DNA of 64,000 nucleotides from Cobetia amphilecti. GTDB lineage: Bacteria; Pseudomonadota; Gammaproteobacteria; Pseudomonadales; Halomonadaceae. Of the stretch, positions 17,207-25,672 are shown in pieces. The position numbers and the translations under genes were made by a program. Position 1 is the stretch's first letter; the number at the start of each line of letters is the position of its first letter. Location of the stretch: positions 2,852,001 through 2,916,000 of the forward strand of contig NZ_CP084115.1 in assembly GCF_020217465.1 (NCBI RefSeq). Direction: 5' to 3'. Below the pieces are notes generated by a model. That model was given only the letters and a program-made list of their open reading frames with translations, had not been told where the DNA came from and did no database searches.

Positions 17207-18526
17207 ATGAAATGGTTCTCGCACAACCCTTACTTCACCTATCTGCACCGCCAGCGCCTGCATATCCTGCGCGTGACCGTCGCCCTGACGCTGTGCTTTT
17301 CCATCATCGAACTGTTCAGCCTGCCGCACAGTTCCTGGGCATTGGTCAGTACCGTGATGGTCATGGGCAACCTGCCCCACGTCGGCGGTGTCATCGACAA
17401 GGGCTGGCAACGTCTGGTCGGCACGCTGCTTGGCGGCCTGTGGGGCCTGATCCTGATTCTGGTCGCCGAGCCGCTGCCCGGCGTGGTGCCCTTCTGGAGC
17501 ATCGTCGGCATCGCCCTGGCACTGAATGCCACCTTCAGCAATCGCTATGGCTACAGCTCGCTGCTGTTCTGCGTCACGCTGCTGATGGTGATCGGTGATG
17601 GCAATCATGATCTCGGCATCGGGCTGTGGCGCGTCTTCAATGTGGTGCTGGGCACCCTGATCAGCATCGTGGTCAGCATGGTGCTGCTGCCCCAGAAGGC
17701 GACAGATGTCTTCCGCTTCCTGCTGGCTGACAACCTCGACAAGCTGGCACGCCTCTACCACGGCCATACCAAGGCCGAGCGTGAGGGCGTCAATGAGGGG
17801 CTCGCGCTGGTGCGTGCCACCTCGGCACAGCTGGTCAAGCAGCGCGGGCTGGTCGATGCCGTCGCTCAGGAAGGCCGCATCAATCGTGCCGACATCGAGG
17901 AAATCCTGTCCTTCGAGCGCCGCATGATCTCGACCATCGAACTGCTGCAGGAAACCCACTGGAACACCCGCGAGGGGCATGAATTCATCGAGGGGCTGGA
18001 TGGCCTGCGCGATGCCCAGCATCGTCTGGCCCGCGCGCTTGGCACCCTGGCCTTTCAGGTGCGCACCGGCCAGAGCATCGAACTGACGGTGACGCCCTTT
18101 GACCTGCAACGCTATGCCGATGTCCGCAATGTCGAGAGCCGCAACGGCCGCGCGCTGTTCAGCCCGGCAGGCTACCTGTGGCTCAACCGCGAGCTGGCAC
18201 GCCTGACCGAAGCCTTGGGCGAGCGTCTGGCCTTGCTGGAGCGTCTGCCGAGCCAGCGCCTGCAACGCCGTCTGCCGGGCCATGGCCTGATCAGTGATGC
18301 CCGCCGCCTGTTCCTGCCGGAAGACCCGACACCGGGCGATACGGCAGCCCCCACCAGGCGCGAGAACAGCGCTGGCGAGCATGACTCCTCTGTCGGCAAA
18401 GCGCCTGCCAGCAAAGCGCCGGCGAGTGATGACAGCATCAGTGACAACAGCAGCGATGAGCCAGACCGCCACGACAGGCACCAGCCGGACTCGGCCGGCA
18501 ATGAGACTGCCAGGAAAGACACATGA
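17207..18526 (+). CDS. FUSC-family inner-membrane protein
   Basis: Member of the fusaric-acid-resistance/aromatic-acid exporter-like FUSC family, 439 residues. The first 150 residues hold about five or six membrane helices, with the conserved VIDKGWQRLVGTLLGGLWG near 65-83. A long cytoplasmic helical domain follows. The last 70 residues are Ser/Asp/Ala-rich and include 15-bp repeat units read as pentapeptides, probably disordered. The start MKWFSHNPYF has GGAGGGGA upstream. The end overlaps the start of nadB by four bases (ATGA), so the two are translated together; the reason for that pairing is not obvious. The transported compound, if any, is unknown. Confidence 0.82.
   Translation: MKWFSHNPYFTYLHRQRLHILRVTVALTLCFSIIELFSLPHSSWALVSTVMVMGNLPHVGGVIDKGWQRLVGTLLGGLWGLILILVAEPLPGVVPFWSIVGIALALNATFSNRYGYSSLLFCVTLLMVIGDGNHDLGIGLWRVFNVVLGTLISIVVSMVLLPQKATDVFRFLLADNLDKLARLYHGHTKAEREGVNEGLALVRATSAQLVKQRGLVDAVAQEGRINRADIEEILSFERRMISTIELLQETHWNTREGHEFIEGLDGLRDAQHRLARALGTLAFQVRTGQSIELTVTPFDLQRYADVRNVESRNGRALFSPAGYLWLNRELARLTEALGERLALLERLPSQRLQRRLPGHGLISDARRLFLPEDPTPGDTAAPTRRENSAGEHDSSVGKAPASKAPASDDSISDNSSDEPDRHDRHQPDSAGNETARKDT
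18395..18454. repeat. 15-bp repeat units in the FUSC tail (2 + 2)
   Basis: GGCAAAGCGCCTGCC and AGCAAAGCGCCGGCG are followed by AGTGATGACAGCATC and AGTGACAACAGCAGC. Each unit is five codons (GKAPA, SKAPA, SDDSI, SDNSS), so the frame is kept. Confidence 0.7.
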
Positions 18527-20229
18527 ACTCAGTATCCGGAGTGACTCCCGCAAGCCAGCATGACGTGCTGATCGTCGGTGGCGGCGCGGCAGGTTTGACC
18601 CTGGCACTCAGCCTCGCCAATCGCCTGCCCCCCGGCCCGCGTCCCCGCCGCGTCACGCTGTTGCGTCCGGCGCGTGAGGCCCAGGGCGCCAGCCGCTGGG
18701 CGCAGGGCGGTATCGCGGCCGTGCTGGCGCCCGAGGACGATGTGGAATCCCATGTCGCCGACACCCTGATTGCCGGCGATGGCCTGTGCAACGAGCGCGC
18801 GGTGCGCTTCACCGTCGGTCACTCGCGGGAGGCCATCGAATGGCTGATCGCGCTTGGCGTGCCCTTCACCCCGGCCGACGCCGACGCCAGCTACCCCTTC
18901 CACCTCACCCGTGAAGGCGGGCATGGTCGCCGCCGCATCATCCACGCCGCCGACGCCACCGGGCGAGCGCTGCTCGATACGCTCAGCGCCCACGTCGAAG
19001 CCCACCCGAACATCGAGATTCTCGAAGACCTGCTGGCCGTCGACATCGCGGTCAACGCCGGCCGCGCCAGTGGTCTATGGGTGATGGATGGTACAGGCCA
19101 GCGCCAATGGCTGGCAGCCAATGACCTGGTACTGGCTACCGGCGGTGCCAGCGGCCTGTTCGCCCACGCCACCAGCCCGAGCGCCAGCGTCGGTGATGGC
19201 ATGGCGATGGCGACCCGCGCCGGCGCCAGCCTGATGAACCTGGAGTTCCAGCAGTTTCATCCCACCTGCCTGTATGACCCCGATGGCACGCCCTTTCTGA
19301 TCTCCGAGGCGGTACGGGGCGAAGGGGGACTGCTGCTGCGCCCGGAGGGGCATCGCTTCATGGCCGATCATGACCCGCGCCTGGAGCTGGCGCCGCGTGA
19401 TGTCGTGGCACGTGCCATCCTCGCCGAGATGCGCACGCACGGCCTCGAGCATGTCTGTCTGGATATCAGCGCGCTGGGGGCCGAGGCCATCGAGCACCAC
19501 TTCCCGACCATCGCCGAGCACTGCCTGGCACGCGGGATCGATATTCGTCATGCACCGATTCCCGTCGTCCCTGCCGCCCACTACAGCTGCGGCGGCATCG
19601 CCACCGGACTGGATGGCGCCAGCGACCTGCCCGGGCTGTGGGCCATCGGCGAAGTCGCCTGCACGGGCCTGCACGGCGCCAATCGCATGGCCAGCAACTC
19701 GTTGCTCGAGTGCCTGGTGCAGGCGCGCGCCTGTGGTGAAGCACTTGGGCAGCCGCGCCGCGCAGACGAGCCACGTCTGATCAGCACGCTCGACTCGCTG
19801 ATGCCGCAGCACGCCACCCTGCTCACACAGCTTGCCGACAATGGTCAGATCTGGCGCTGCGTGATGCGCCTGAGCGCCGACGAGGCGCGCACGCGCCTGC
19901 AAAGCTTGCGCCAGCTGATGAGTCTGCAGGCGGGGATAGAGCGCAGCCAGCACGGCCTGAGGGAGGCGTTGCAGCAGATAGCACAGTGGGTCTCGCTGGA
20001 GGCGGGGCAAACGGCGGAGGCCGAGCAGCACAGGCAAGCTTCAGCGCCGCGGGCAGGGCTCGATCACCTTGCGCTCTATCAGGCCCTGACACTGGCACCG
20101 CTGCTGCTGCTGTGCGCCCATCAACGCCATGAGTCACGTGGACTGCACTTCATCCGCGACTTCCCGATGCCGGCGCCACGCGCCCGCGATAGCGTCATTC
20201 GGCTCTCGGCCTTCGCTGCCGCGACCTGA
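18523..20229 (+). CDS. nadB: L-aspartate oxidase
   Basis: FAD enzyme oxidising aspartate to iminoaspartate, the first step of de novo NAD synthesis. The 568-residue protein has DVLIVGGGAAGLTLALSLA near residue 10-28, ASRWAQGGIAAV near 57-68 and the active-site region AAHYSCGGIATGLDG near 352-366. GANRMASNSLLECLV follows near 385. The C-terminal 130 residues are divergent and somewhat longer than in E. coli. It starts within the end of the FUSC gene (ATGA). It is convergent with ygfX-sdhE only a few bases downstream, an arrangement reminiscent of the E. coli nadB region. Confidence 0.95.
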   Translation: MNSVSGVTPASQHDVLIVGGGAAGLTLALSLANRLPPGPRPRRVTLLRPAREAQGASRWAQGGIAAVLAPEDDVESHVADTLIAGDGLCNERAVRFTVGHSREAIEWLIALGVPFTPADADASYPFHLTREGGHGRRRIIHAADATGRALLDTLSAHVEAHPNIEILEDLLAVDIAVNAGRASGLWVMDGTGQRQWLAANDLVLATGGASGLFAHATSPSASVGDGMAMATRAGASLMNLEFQQFHPTCLYDPDGTPFLISEAVRGEGGLLLRPEGHRFMADHDPRLELAPRDVVARAILAEMRTHGLEHVCLDISALGAEAIEHHFPTIAEHCLARGIDIRHAPIPVVPAAHYSCGGIATGLDGASDLPGLWAIGEVACTGLHGANRMASNSLLECLVQARACGEALGQPRRADEPRLISTLDSLMPQHATLLTQLADNGQIWRCVMRLSADEARTRLQSLRQLMSLQAGIERSQHGLREALQQIAQWVSLEAGQTAEAEQHRQASAPRAGLDHLALYQALTLAPLLLLCAHQRHESRGLHFIRDFPMPAPRARDSVIRLSAFAAAT

Positions 20230-20234
20230 GCGGT

Positions 20235-21116
20235 TCAGCGTGGGTGGGCTCCTTGGGCAGCGACGCGCCGCAGGGTCTCCAATGGCGGCGGCTGACGCGG
20301 CAAACCATGCGGCAAGGGCGGCCACAGCAACCACAGGCGCAGCTGGTGAAGTTCTTCGCTGGAGGCGCTATCCGGCCACAGCCATACCCGCTGGGTTTTC
20401 AGGTGCTGCTGCTGGCCCGCGTCCTGCGCTCTCAAGCCCTGTAGCTCCATCCCCTGTGGCCCCACCCCCTGTGGTCCGAAGCCCTGCGGCGAGATCTCGA
20501 GCCCCAGCAGACGTGGTGAGCACCACAGGCAGCGCACGTTGACGGGCTGCCAGCTGCGTGAGGCACCATCGGCCCACCACCAGCAGAGCTGCATCTCCGG
20601 GTGACGATGGCGCGCCTCTGACGCAGTCGGGGTATCGCTGGCTTCGGTCTCGGCTTCGCTCTCTGCTTCGGTCTCAGCTTCAGCCTCGTTCTCCGGCACT
20701 GGCGCCTGGCCACCGCTGGCAAGCGCCGCATCGGCGCAGAGGCTGCCCCCCAGGGCCAGCCAGACTCGCGCCTCGGGGTCCTTGAGGCGCCGCCGAGCCT
20801 GGCGCCACCACGACACCAGCTCTCCAGCCTGCAGCAGCCAGCCCAGCCCCATCACGCTCAGCAGCGCCATGACGCTATCCGGCAGCTGAGCGAGCCCCTC
20901 AAACGCACAATGCCCCGCCTCGAAAGGCAGGGCATTGCGTAGATATTGCCACTGACAGGTCCACCAGGTACTGACAACGAACTGGCCAGTCGCCAGCTCG
21001 GCAAGCCAGACCCACAAGGCGAGACTCGCCGCCAACAGCCCGACGCGCAGGCTGGCGTGGGTCGCGAACGCCTGTCTAGAGGCCCTTGAACTGATCGCGC
21101 TCGCCATTCTCGGCAT
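20235..21116 (-). CDS. ygfX: YgfX/CptA-like membrane protein with expanded linkers
   Basis: Probable relative of YgfX, the small inner-membrane partner encoded next to sdhE. Two hydrophobic segments lie near residues 23-45 and 75-95. The end KTQRVWLWPDSASSEELHQL matches the conserved YgfX C-terminus. At 293 residues it is about twice the usual length. The excess is an acidic Glu/Ala stretch (about residues 143-160, built from 12-bp units) and a PQG-rich stretch (about 210-232, built from 15-bp units). Tryptophan is unusually frequent. The start overlaps sdhE by 41 bases; a second ATG nine bases further in is possible. The toxin role claimed for E. coli YgfX is not shown here. Confidence 0.68.
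   Translation of the reverse strand: MPRMASAISSRASRQAFATHASLRVGLLAASLALWVWLAELATGQFVVSTWWTCQWQYLRNALPFEAGHCAFEGLAQLPDSVMALLSVMGLGWLLQAGELVSWWRQARRRLKDPEARVWLALGGSLCADAALASGGQAPVPENEAEAETEAESEAETEASDTPTASEARHRHPEMQLCWWWADGASRSWQPVNVRCLWCSPRLLGLEISPQGFGPQGVGPQGMELQGLRAQDAGQQQHLKTQRVWLWPDSASSEELHQLRLWLLWPPLPHGLPRQPPPLETLRRVAAQGAHPR
20426..20485. repeat. 15-bp repeat inside ygfX (4 units, PQG pentapeptides)
   Basis: Units ending in CCCT begin at 20426, 20441, 20456 and 20471. On the coding strand they read as a run of five-residue blocks containing PQG or LQG. The units diverge at several positions, so they are old or were never exact. Confidence 0.75.
20641..20688. repeat. 12-bp repeat inside ygfX (4 units, Glu/Ala tetrapeptides)
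   Basis: GCTTCGGTCTCG, GCTTCGCTCTCT, GCTTCGGTCTCA and GCTTCAGCCTCG follow each other. On the coding strand they read as EAET/EAES-type tetrapeptides, an acidic linker. Confidence 0.8.
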
Positions 21117-21351
21117 TGGCGATCACCATGTTGATCAGGCGCTGGTACTCGGCATTGCCGCACGGGTCGCGCTTCATCAGCCACACGAAGAGGTCCTGGT
21201 CCTCTTCGGCCAGCAGCTGCACATAGAGCGCCTTGTCGTCTTCGCTCAAGGCGTCGAAACGCTGCTCCAGAAACGGCAGCAGCAGCAGATCGAGCTCCCA
21301 CATGCCGCGACGCGAATGCCAATGAAGCCGCTTGCGAATCACATCTTCCAT
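21076..21351 (-). CDS. sdhE: FAD assembly factor SdhE
   Basis: Small soluble factor that promotes covalent attachment of FAD to succinate dehydrogenase. The 91-residue protein carries RRGMWELD near residues 14-21, containing the RGxxE motif needed for flavinylation, and EEDQDLFVWLM near 47-57. The start MEDVIRKRLHWHS is that of the family; upstream in-frame codons are not conserved. It is followed, with overlap, by the ygfX-like gene, the same pair as in enterobacteria. Confidence 0.94.
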   Translation of the reverse strand: MEDVIRKRLHWHSRRGMWELDLLLLPFLEQRFDALSEDDKALYVQLLAEEDQDLFVWLMKRDPCGNAEYQRLINMVIANAENGERDQFKGL

Positions 21352-21620
21352 TGCCTGAACCTCAGTCGTCACATCAATGCGCGCAGTATACCCGAGGGGG
21401 GCGCCAGCGGCATCCGTTGACCCGTTGCTCGGGCAGGAATTGGCAATCCGTGCCGTGATCGGCAATGATGTCCCTAGTGCGTTGTTTTCTCAGGATTTGC
21501 CCATTATGCTGAGGAGATAACAATCACAAGGATGCGTGTGCCTGTCCGGTGACAAGAGGTCGCCCGGCTGCCGCATCACGAACGCCTTTCGCGAGAAAGG
21601 TGCAGGCATGGAGAGATCCG

Positions 21621-21917
21621 ATGACCAAGTCCGAGCTGATCGAACAGATAGCCATGCGACAGCCTGAGTTGTCGCTCAAGGATGTAGAGGCCGCGGTTCG
21701 CATCATCCTCGATGATGTGACAGACGCCCTGGCCCACGGCGGTCGCGTCGAGATTCGCGGTTTCGGCAGCTTCTCGCTGCACTACCGTGAGCCACGACTG
21801 GGGCGCAACCCCAAGACCGGTGAGCCGGTGGACCTGGATGGCAAGTTCGTCCCCCACTTCAAGCCCGGCAAGGAGCTGCGCGAGCAGGTCGATGCCAGTC
21901 GCGCCCTGGGGTATTGA
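21621..21917 (+). CDS. ihfB: Integration host factor, beta subunit
   Basis: DNA-bending protein that forms the IHF heterodimer with IhfA, whose gene is also in this window. The 98-residue protein begins [11 protein letters not shown]. It carries the DNA-contact segment [20 protein letters not shown] near residues 43-62, with the intercalating-proline region around [14 protein letters not shown] precedes the ATG. The usual upstream neighbour rpsA is absent; sdhE lies divergently instead. Downstream come lapA and lapB, as is common. Confidence 0.96.
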   Translation: MTKSELIEQIAMRQPELSLKDVEAAVRIILDDVTDALAHGGRVEIRGFGSFSLHYREPRLGRNPKTGEPVDLDGKFVPHFKPGKELREQVDASRALGY

Positions 21918-21975
21918 CGACAGCGCGACTGATGACAGTGCCAAAGATGACGGCGCGACTGACTGACAGCGCTGC
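21916..21975. repeat. 15-bp repeat directly after ihfB (3-4 units)
   Basis: GACGACAGCGCGACT, GATGACAGTGCCAAA and GATGACGGCGCGACT are followed by a weaker fourth unit GACTGACAGCGCTGC. The array starts at the ihfB stop codon and ends about 185 bases before lapA. The rest of that gap shows nothing. Confidence 0.65.
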
Positions 21976-22159
21976 CCGCAGAGGAAGACCCGGCGTGACG
22001 GGGCCGGCTGGCTCAGCGCCGGCCGACATCTGCTCAAGCCGTCATGCCAGAGACGACAGCCACCCACCTCACGGCGTCGCCGCCAAGACTCGCGCGATGG
22101 GCAGTGATACACTCGCTCCCAGATGATTCACGACTGCATTTCATGACAAGGAAACCGTT

Positions 22160-22465
22160 ATGCGTTGGCTAAAAGGTCTCGTTCTGGCCGTGATCCTGCT
22201 GATCGTCCTGCTGGTCGGTATTCTCTTTGCCGTTCACAACCAGCAAGCCGTGCCCCTCGACCTCATCTGGGTAGAGCTGCCTGCTGCGTCCCTTTCCATG
22301 TGGCTGCTGTTCTCGCTGGCCGTCGGCGTCGTGCTTGGCATGGTCGCGATGACGGGTATGTACCTGCGCCTGCGCACGCTGTTGACCCGTGCCCAGCGTC
22401 GCAACCAGCAGCAACGCAAGGAACTGGACCAACTGCGCATCCAGGAGATCAAGGAAGTGGCATAA
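22160..22465 (+). CDS. lapA: Lipopolysaccharide assembly protein LapA
   Basis: Small inner-membrane protein that works with LapB in controlling lipopolysaccharide synthesis. The 101 residues contain two membrane helices near 6-26 and 44-68 and a charged C-terminal coiled-coil-like stretch near 70-98. The internal AVHNQQAVPLDLIWVELP matches the family. AAGGAAA precedes the ATG. The stop codon is directly followed by the lapB ATG with no intervening base, so the two are coupled. Confidence 0.9.
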   Translation: MRWLKGLVLAVILLIVLLVGILFAVHNQQAVPLDLIWVELPAASLSMWLLFSLAVGVVLGMVAMTGMYLRLRTLLTRAQRRNQQQRKELDQLRIQEIKEVA

Positions 22466-23644
22466 ATGCCTGATCTGATATTGCTGGGATTGCTGATGGC
22501 GGCCATCGCCATCGGATTCTGGCTGGGGCGGCGTGATCGTCGCCCCGATGAACAAGCACCGGCTCCTGCCACCCTGTCCCGCGACTACTTCGTCGGCCTC
22601 AATCATCTGCTCAACGAGCAGCCTGATCGTGCCATCGAAACCTTCGTTCAGGCCCTGGAAGTCAACAGCGACACCGTCGATACCCACATCGCGCTGGGCA
22701 ATCTCTATCGCAGTCGCGGCGAAGTCGATCGTGCCGTCAAGATTCACCAGAACCTGCTGGCCCGCCCTGCCCTGGATAGCGAACAGGGCGAGCGCGTCCA
22801 GCTGGAACTGGCCCGCGACTTCATGCGCAGCGGTGTCTATGACCGCGCCGAGAAGCTGCTGGAAACCCTCCTCAAGCAAGCGCAGCACGACAGCCATCGG
22901 CGTGCCGGCCGCCGCCTGTTGATCGACCTCCTCGAGCGGGAACGCGAATGGGAGGCCGCACTCGAAGTCGCCCACGCCATTCTGCGCCAGGAAGGCGGCA
23001 TCCGCCGCGCGGCGGCCCACTGGCACTGCGAACTGGCCGCGCTGGATATCGCCGAAGGCAGCCAGGCGATGGCCCGCAAGCGCCTCAAGCAGGCGCTCTC
23101 CACCGACGAGAAATGCGTACGCGCCAACTGGATGCTGGCCGAGATCGAGTTCGATCATGCCAACTACAAGCAGTGCATCCGCCTGCTGCAGCGCATTCCG
23201 CGTCAGGACACCGGCTTCACCCCCATCATCCTCGAGCCATTGGGCAACGCCTTTCGCATGCTGGATGACGAGAGTGGCCTGGTGCGCCTGTTGCATCAGG
23301 AAGTCGAGCGCGCGCCCTACACCACGACGGTCATCAGCCTTGCGCAATTGATCGAGCGCCGCGAGGGCGTCGAGGCCGCTGCCAGCTTCGCCAGCGAGCA
23401 ACTGCATCGTCACCCCAGCCTGCGCGGCGTGGACTACCTGCTTGATCTCTACCTGCTGGATGCCGATGAGCGCGAGACCGAGCGTTTCAATCTGCTCAAG
23501 CGTCATACCCAGCAACTGATCCAGGCGCGTCCTCGCCATCGCTGTCATCGCTGCGGCTTCGAAGCCTCGATGCTGCTCTGGCAATGTCCGAAGTGCCGCC
23601 ACTGGGGCACGGTCAAGCCGATAACTGGCCTGGAAGGCGAGTAA
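22466..23644 (+). CDS. lapB: Lipopolysaccharide assembly protein LapB (YciM)
   Basis: Membrane-anchored TPR protein that adjusts LpxC turnover and hence lipopolysaccharide supply. One N-terminal helix (residues 1-18) is followed by tetratricopeptide repeats to about residue 340, for instance VDTHIALGNLYRSRGEVDRA near 70. The C-terminal rubredoxin-like metal site has two pairs of cysteines, CHRCGF and CPKCRHWG, near residues 360-380. The 392-residue length is typical. It follows lapA immediately, and a perfect hairpin terminator lies behind it. Confidence 0.95.
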   Translation: MPDLILLGLLMAAIAIGFWLGRRDRRPDEQAPAPATLSRDYFVGLNHLLNEQPDRAIETFVQALEVNSDTVDTHIALGNLYRSRGEVDRAVKIHQNLLARPALDSEQGERVQLELARDFMRSGVYDRAEKLLETLLKQAQHDSHRRAGRRLLIDLLEREREWEAALEVAHAILRQEGGIRRAAAHWHCELAALDIAEGSQAMARKRLKQALSTDEKCVRANWMLAEIEFDHANYKQCIRLLQRIPRQDTGFTPIILEPLGNAFRMLDDESGLVRLLHQEVERAPYTTTVISLAQLIERREGVEAAASFASEQLHRHPSLRGVDYLLDLYLLDADERETERFNLLKRHTQQLIQARPRHRCHRCGFEASMLLWQCPKCRHWGTVKPITGLEGE

Positions 23645-23700
23645 CGGCGCCAGCTGGCACACAGATACCAGCAGACAGACAGGCCACAGACATCAGAACG

Positions 23701-23735
23701 AAAAGCCCCCTGCAGCGCGCTGCAGGGGGCTTTTT
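23701..23735. terminator. Bidirectional terminator between lapB and the NSS symporter gene
   Basis: 23701-23717 and 23718-23734 are perfectly complementary (GCCCCCTGCAGC core) with A and T runs at the ends. It serves both convergent genes. Confidence 0.92.
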
Positions 23736-23791
23736 CATGCCGCTTTGATGACTAGCGGGCTGGCGCTATCGAACTGACGCCAGCGATCATA

Positions 23792-25255
23792 TCAGCCCTG
23801 CTCGACGGCACGCTCGCGCAGGCGCGGCGAGAGCAGCTCGCCCACGAGACAGGCTGCTAGGATGACGGCCACGAAATACGGCCAGTCGTCGAATGACAGC
23901 TCTGCGACGCCCAGGGCATCGACGAAGATCGCCAGGATGCAGACCGGGCTGACATAACGAATCATGAACAGCCACAGACGATAGCCGGCATCGCTCAGAT
24001 TCAACTCATCACGCAGCATGCTGCTCTTGAAGACAAACCCGGCCAGCAGCGCCATGGCGATGCCACCGATCGGCATCATCCAGCGCGAGGTCAGGTAATC
24101 GAGCCAGTCGAAGAAGTGCTTGCCGGCCAGCGTCCAGTCCGCACCGAGATTGAACGACAGCATCGCGAACATCGCCACCAGCCACAGCACGCTGCCGGCC
24201 AGCCACGAGGCCTTGGTGCGGCTCATGTTGCGGTTCTCGCTCAGCCAGGCGACGGTCGCCTCGATCATCGAGATGGCGGAGGTCAGGGCGGCGATCGAGA
24301 GCATGGCGAAGAACAGCACCCCGAACAGCTGCCCGAAGGGCATCTGATTGAAGGCCACCGGCAGACTCATGAAGATCAGCCCCGGCCCGGAGGACGGGTC
24401 CATGCCATTGGCGAAGATGATCGGGAAGATCGCCAGCCCCGCCATCAGTGCCACCAGGGTATCGGCGATTGCCACCGTGAAGGTGGTGCGGGCGATGGAA
24501 GTGCCCGACGGCAGGTAGGAGCCGTAGGTGAGGATGGCGCCGGAGGCCAGCGACAGGGTAAAGAAGGCATGCCCCAGCGCGGCCAGCACCCCTTCACTGC
24601 TCAAGCGCGTGACATCGAAATCGAACAGGAAGTGGAAGCCTGCCGAGAAATTGCCCGAGGTCAGGGCATAGCCGATCATGATCAGCAGCATGATCACCAT
24701 GCCCGGCATCATCCAGCGCACGCTCTTCTCGACGCCTTCCTGCACCCCGCGCCCGACGATCAGCATCGTCACCACCGTCACCAGCGTGGCCCAGCCACCC
24801 AGCGCCCAGGGGTTGGCGTTGCCGGCCTCGAAGATGGTGCCCAGCTCCGCGACGCTGTGTCCGGACAGCGCGCCACTGGCCATCTTCCACAGGTAACTGA
24901 ACGACCACCCCGCCACCACGACATAGAACGACAGGATCATGAAGCCGGCCAGCATCGCGATCCAGCCGAAGACCTTCCACAACGGACTGGCCCCCGCTTC
25001 ACGCGCCAGATTGGCAATCGCCTCGATGGGGCTGCCGCGCCCGCGCCGCCCGAAGGCGATCTCCGCCATCATCACGGGCACGCCCACGGCGAGAATGCAG
25101 GCCAGATACACCAGCACGAAGGCGCCACCGCCGTACTCACCGGTGATATAGGGAAACTTCCAGATATTGCCCAGCCCTACCGCGGAACCGGTAGCTGCAA
25201 GGATGAAGCCCCAGCGACTGATCCAGAGATTCTTGGGTTGCTGTCTTGCCGTCAT
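23792..25255 (-). CDS. Sodium-dependent transporter, NSS (SLC6-like) family
   Basis: Sodium-coupled symporter, probably for an amino acid. The 487-residue protein has about 12 hydrophobic segments. It begins with the diagnostic WISRWGFILAATGSAVGLGN (residues 11-30) and continues WKFPYITGEYGGGAFVLVY, the sodium- and substrate-binding part of helix 1. AFFTLSLASGAILTYGSYLP near 248 is the conserved helix 6 region. AAGG lies seven bases before the ATG. The gene stands alone with its own promoter region, facing away from ktrAB. The substrate cannot be read from sequence; tyrosine, tryptophan and branched-chain amino acids are all known for bacterial members. Confidence 0.9.
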   Translation of the reverse strand: MTARQQPKNLWISRWGFILAATGSAVGLGNIWKFPYITGEYGGGAFVLVYLACILAVGVPVMMAEIAFGRRGRGSPIEAIANLAREAGASPLWKVFGWIAMLAGFMILSFYVVVAGWSFSYLWKMASGALSGHSVAELGTIFEAGNANPWALGGWATLVTVVTMLIVGRGVQEGVEKSVRWMMPGMVIMLLIMIGYALTSGNFSAGFHFLFDFDVTRLSSEGVLAALGHAFFTLSLASGAILTYGSYLPSGTSIARTTFTVAIADTLVALMAGLAIFPIIFANGMDPSSGPGLIFMSLPVAFNQMPFGQLFGVLFFAMLSIAALTSAISMIEATVAWLSENRNMSRTKASWLAGSVLWLVAMFAMLSFNLGADWTLAGKHFFDWLDYLTSRWMMPIGGIAMALLAGFVFKSSMLRDELNLSDAGYRLWLFMIRYVSPVCILAIFVDALGVAELSFDDWPYFVAVILAACLVGELLSPRLRERAVEQG

Positions 25256-25452
25256 GGAATACCTTACGAGTTATTGTTGTGAGCCAGTGGTGATCGACGC
25301 AACGCCTGGCCGTCTTGGGTGCTCACACAGACCATTTTACTGATATGAAGCAGGTTCGTCCGCGATTCCCATCGAAAATCACCACGATTCCCTCAGAATT
25401 CCTCTGCGAAAACGCCATCACCACACGACGGCAATCACTCTACATTAGATGC

Positions 25453-25473
25453 TTCAAATTGGTAACATTTGAA
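25453..25473. promoter_or_regulatory. Inverted repeat TTCAAAT-N7-ATTTGAA
   Basis: A perfect 7-bp inverted repeat in the A/T-rich part of the divergent region, about 200 bases from the NSS gene and 250 from ktrA. This is a plausible operator for an unidentified dimeric regulator. Confidence 0.4.
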
Positions 25474-25582
25474 ACGATAACTGCCGCTAGGGGCTGGCAA
25501 GCGCCCTCACCCGAGACGCACGGCGCCGCAAAAGGACCCGACATCACCGCATCACTGGAGTAGGCTCATGCAAGAGACGCCG

Positions 25583-25672
25583 ACCAGAACGCTCTGGCTA
25601 GAGAGTGCTGGGCTAGAGAGGGTTGGGCCTGAGAGTGCCTGGCCAGAAAGCGTCGGGACAAAGAGCGTCTGG
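25583..25672. repeat. Six-unit degenerate 15-bp tandem repeat before ktrA
   Basis: Units start at 25583, 25598, 25613, 25628, 25643 and 25658, for example CTAGAGAGTGCTGGG and CTAGAGAGGGTTGGG. Conserved features are a G/A-rich middle and a terminal GG. It ends 31 bases before the ktrA ATG, so it would lie in the ktrA leader. Confidence 0.85.
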
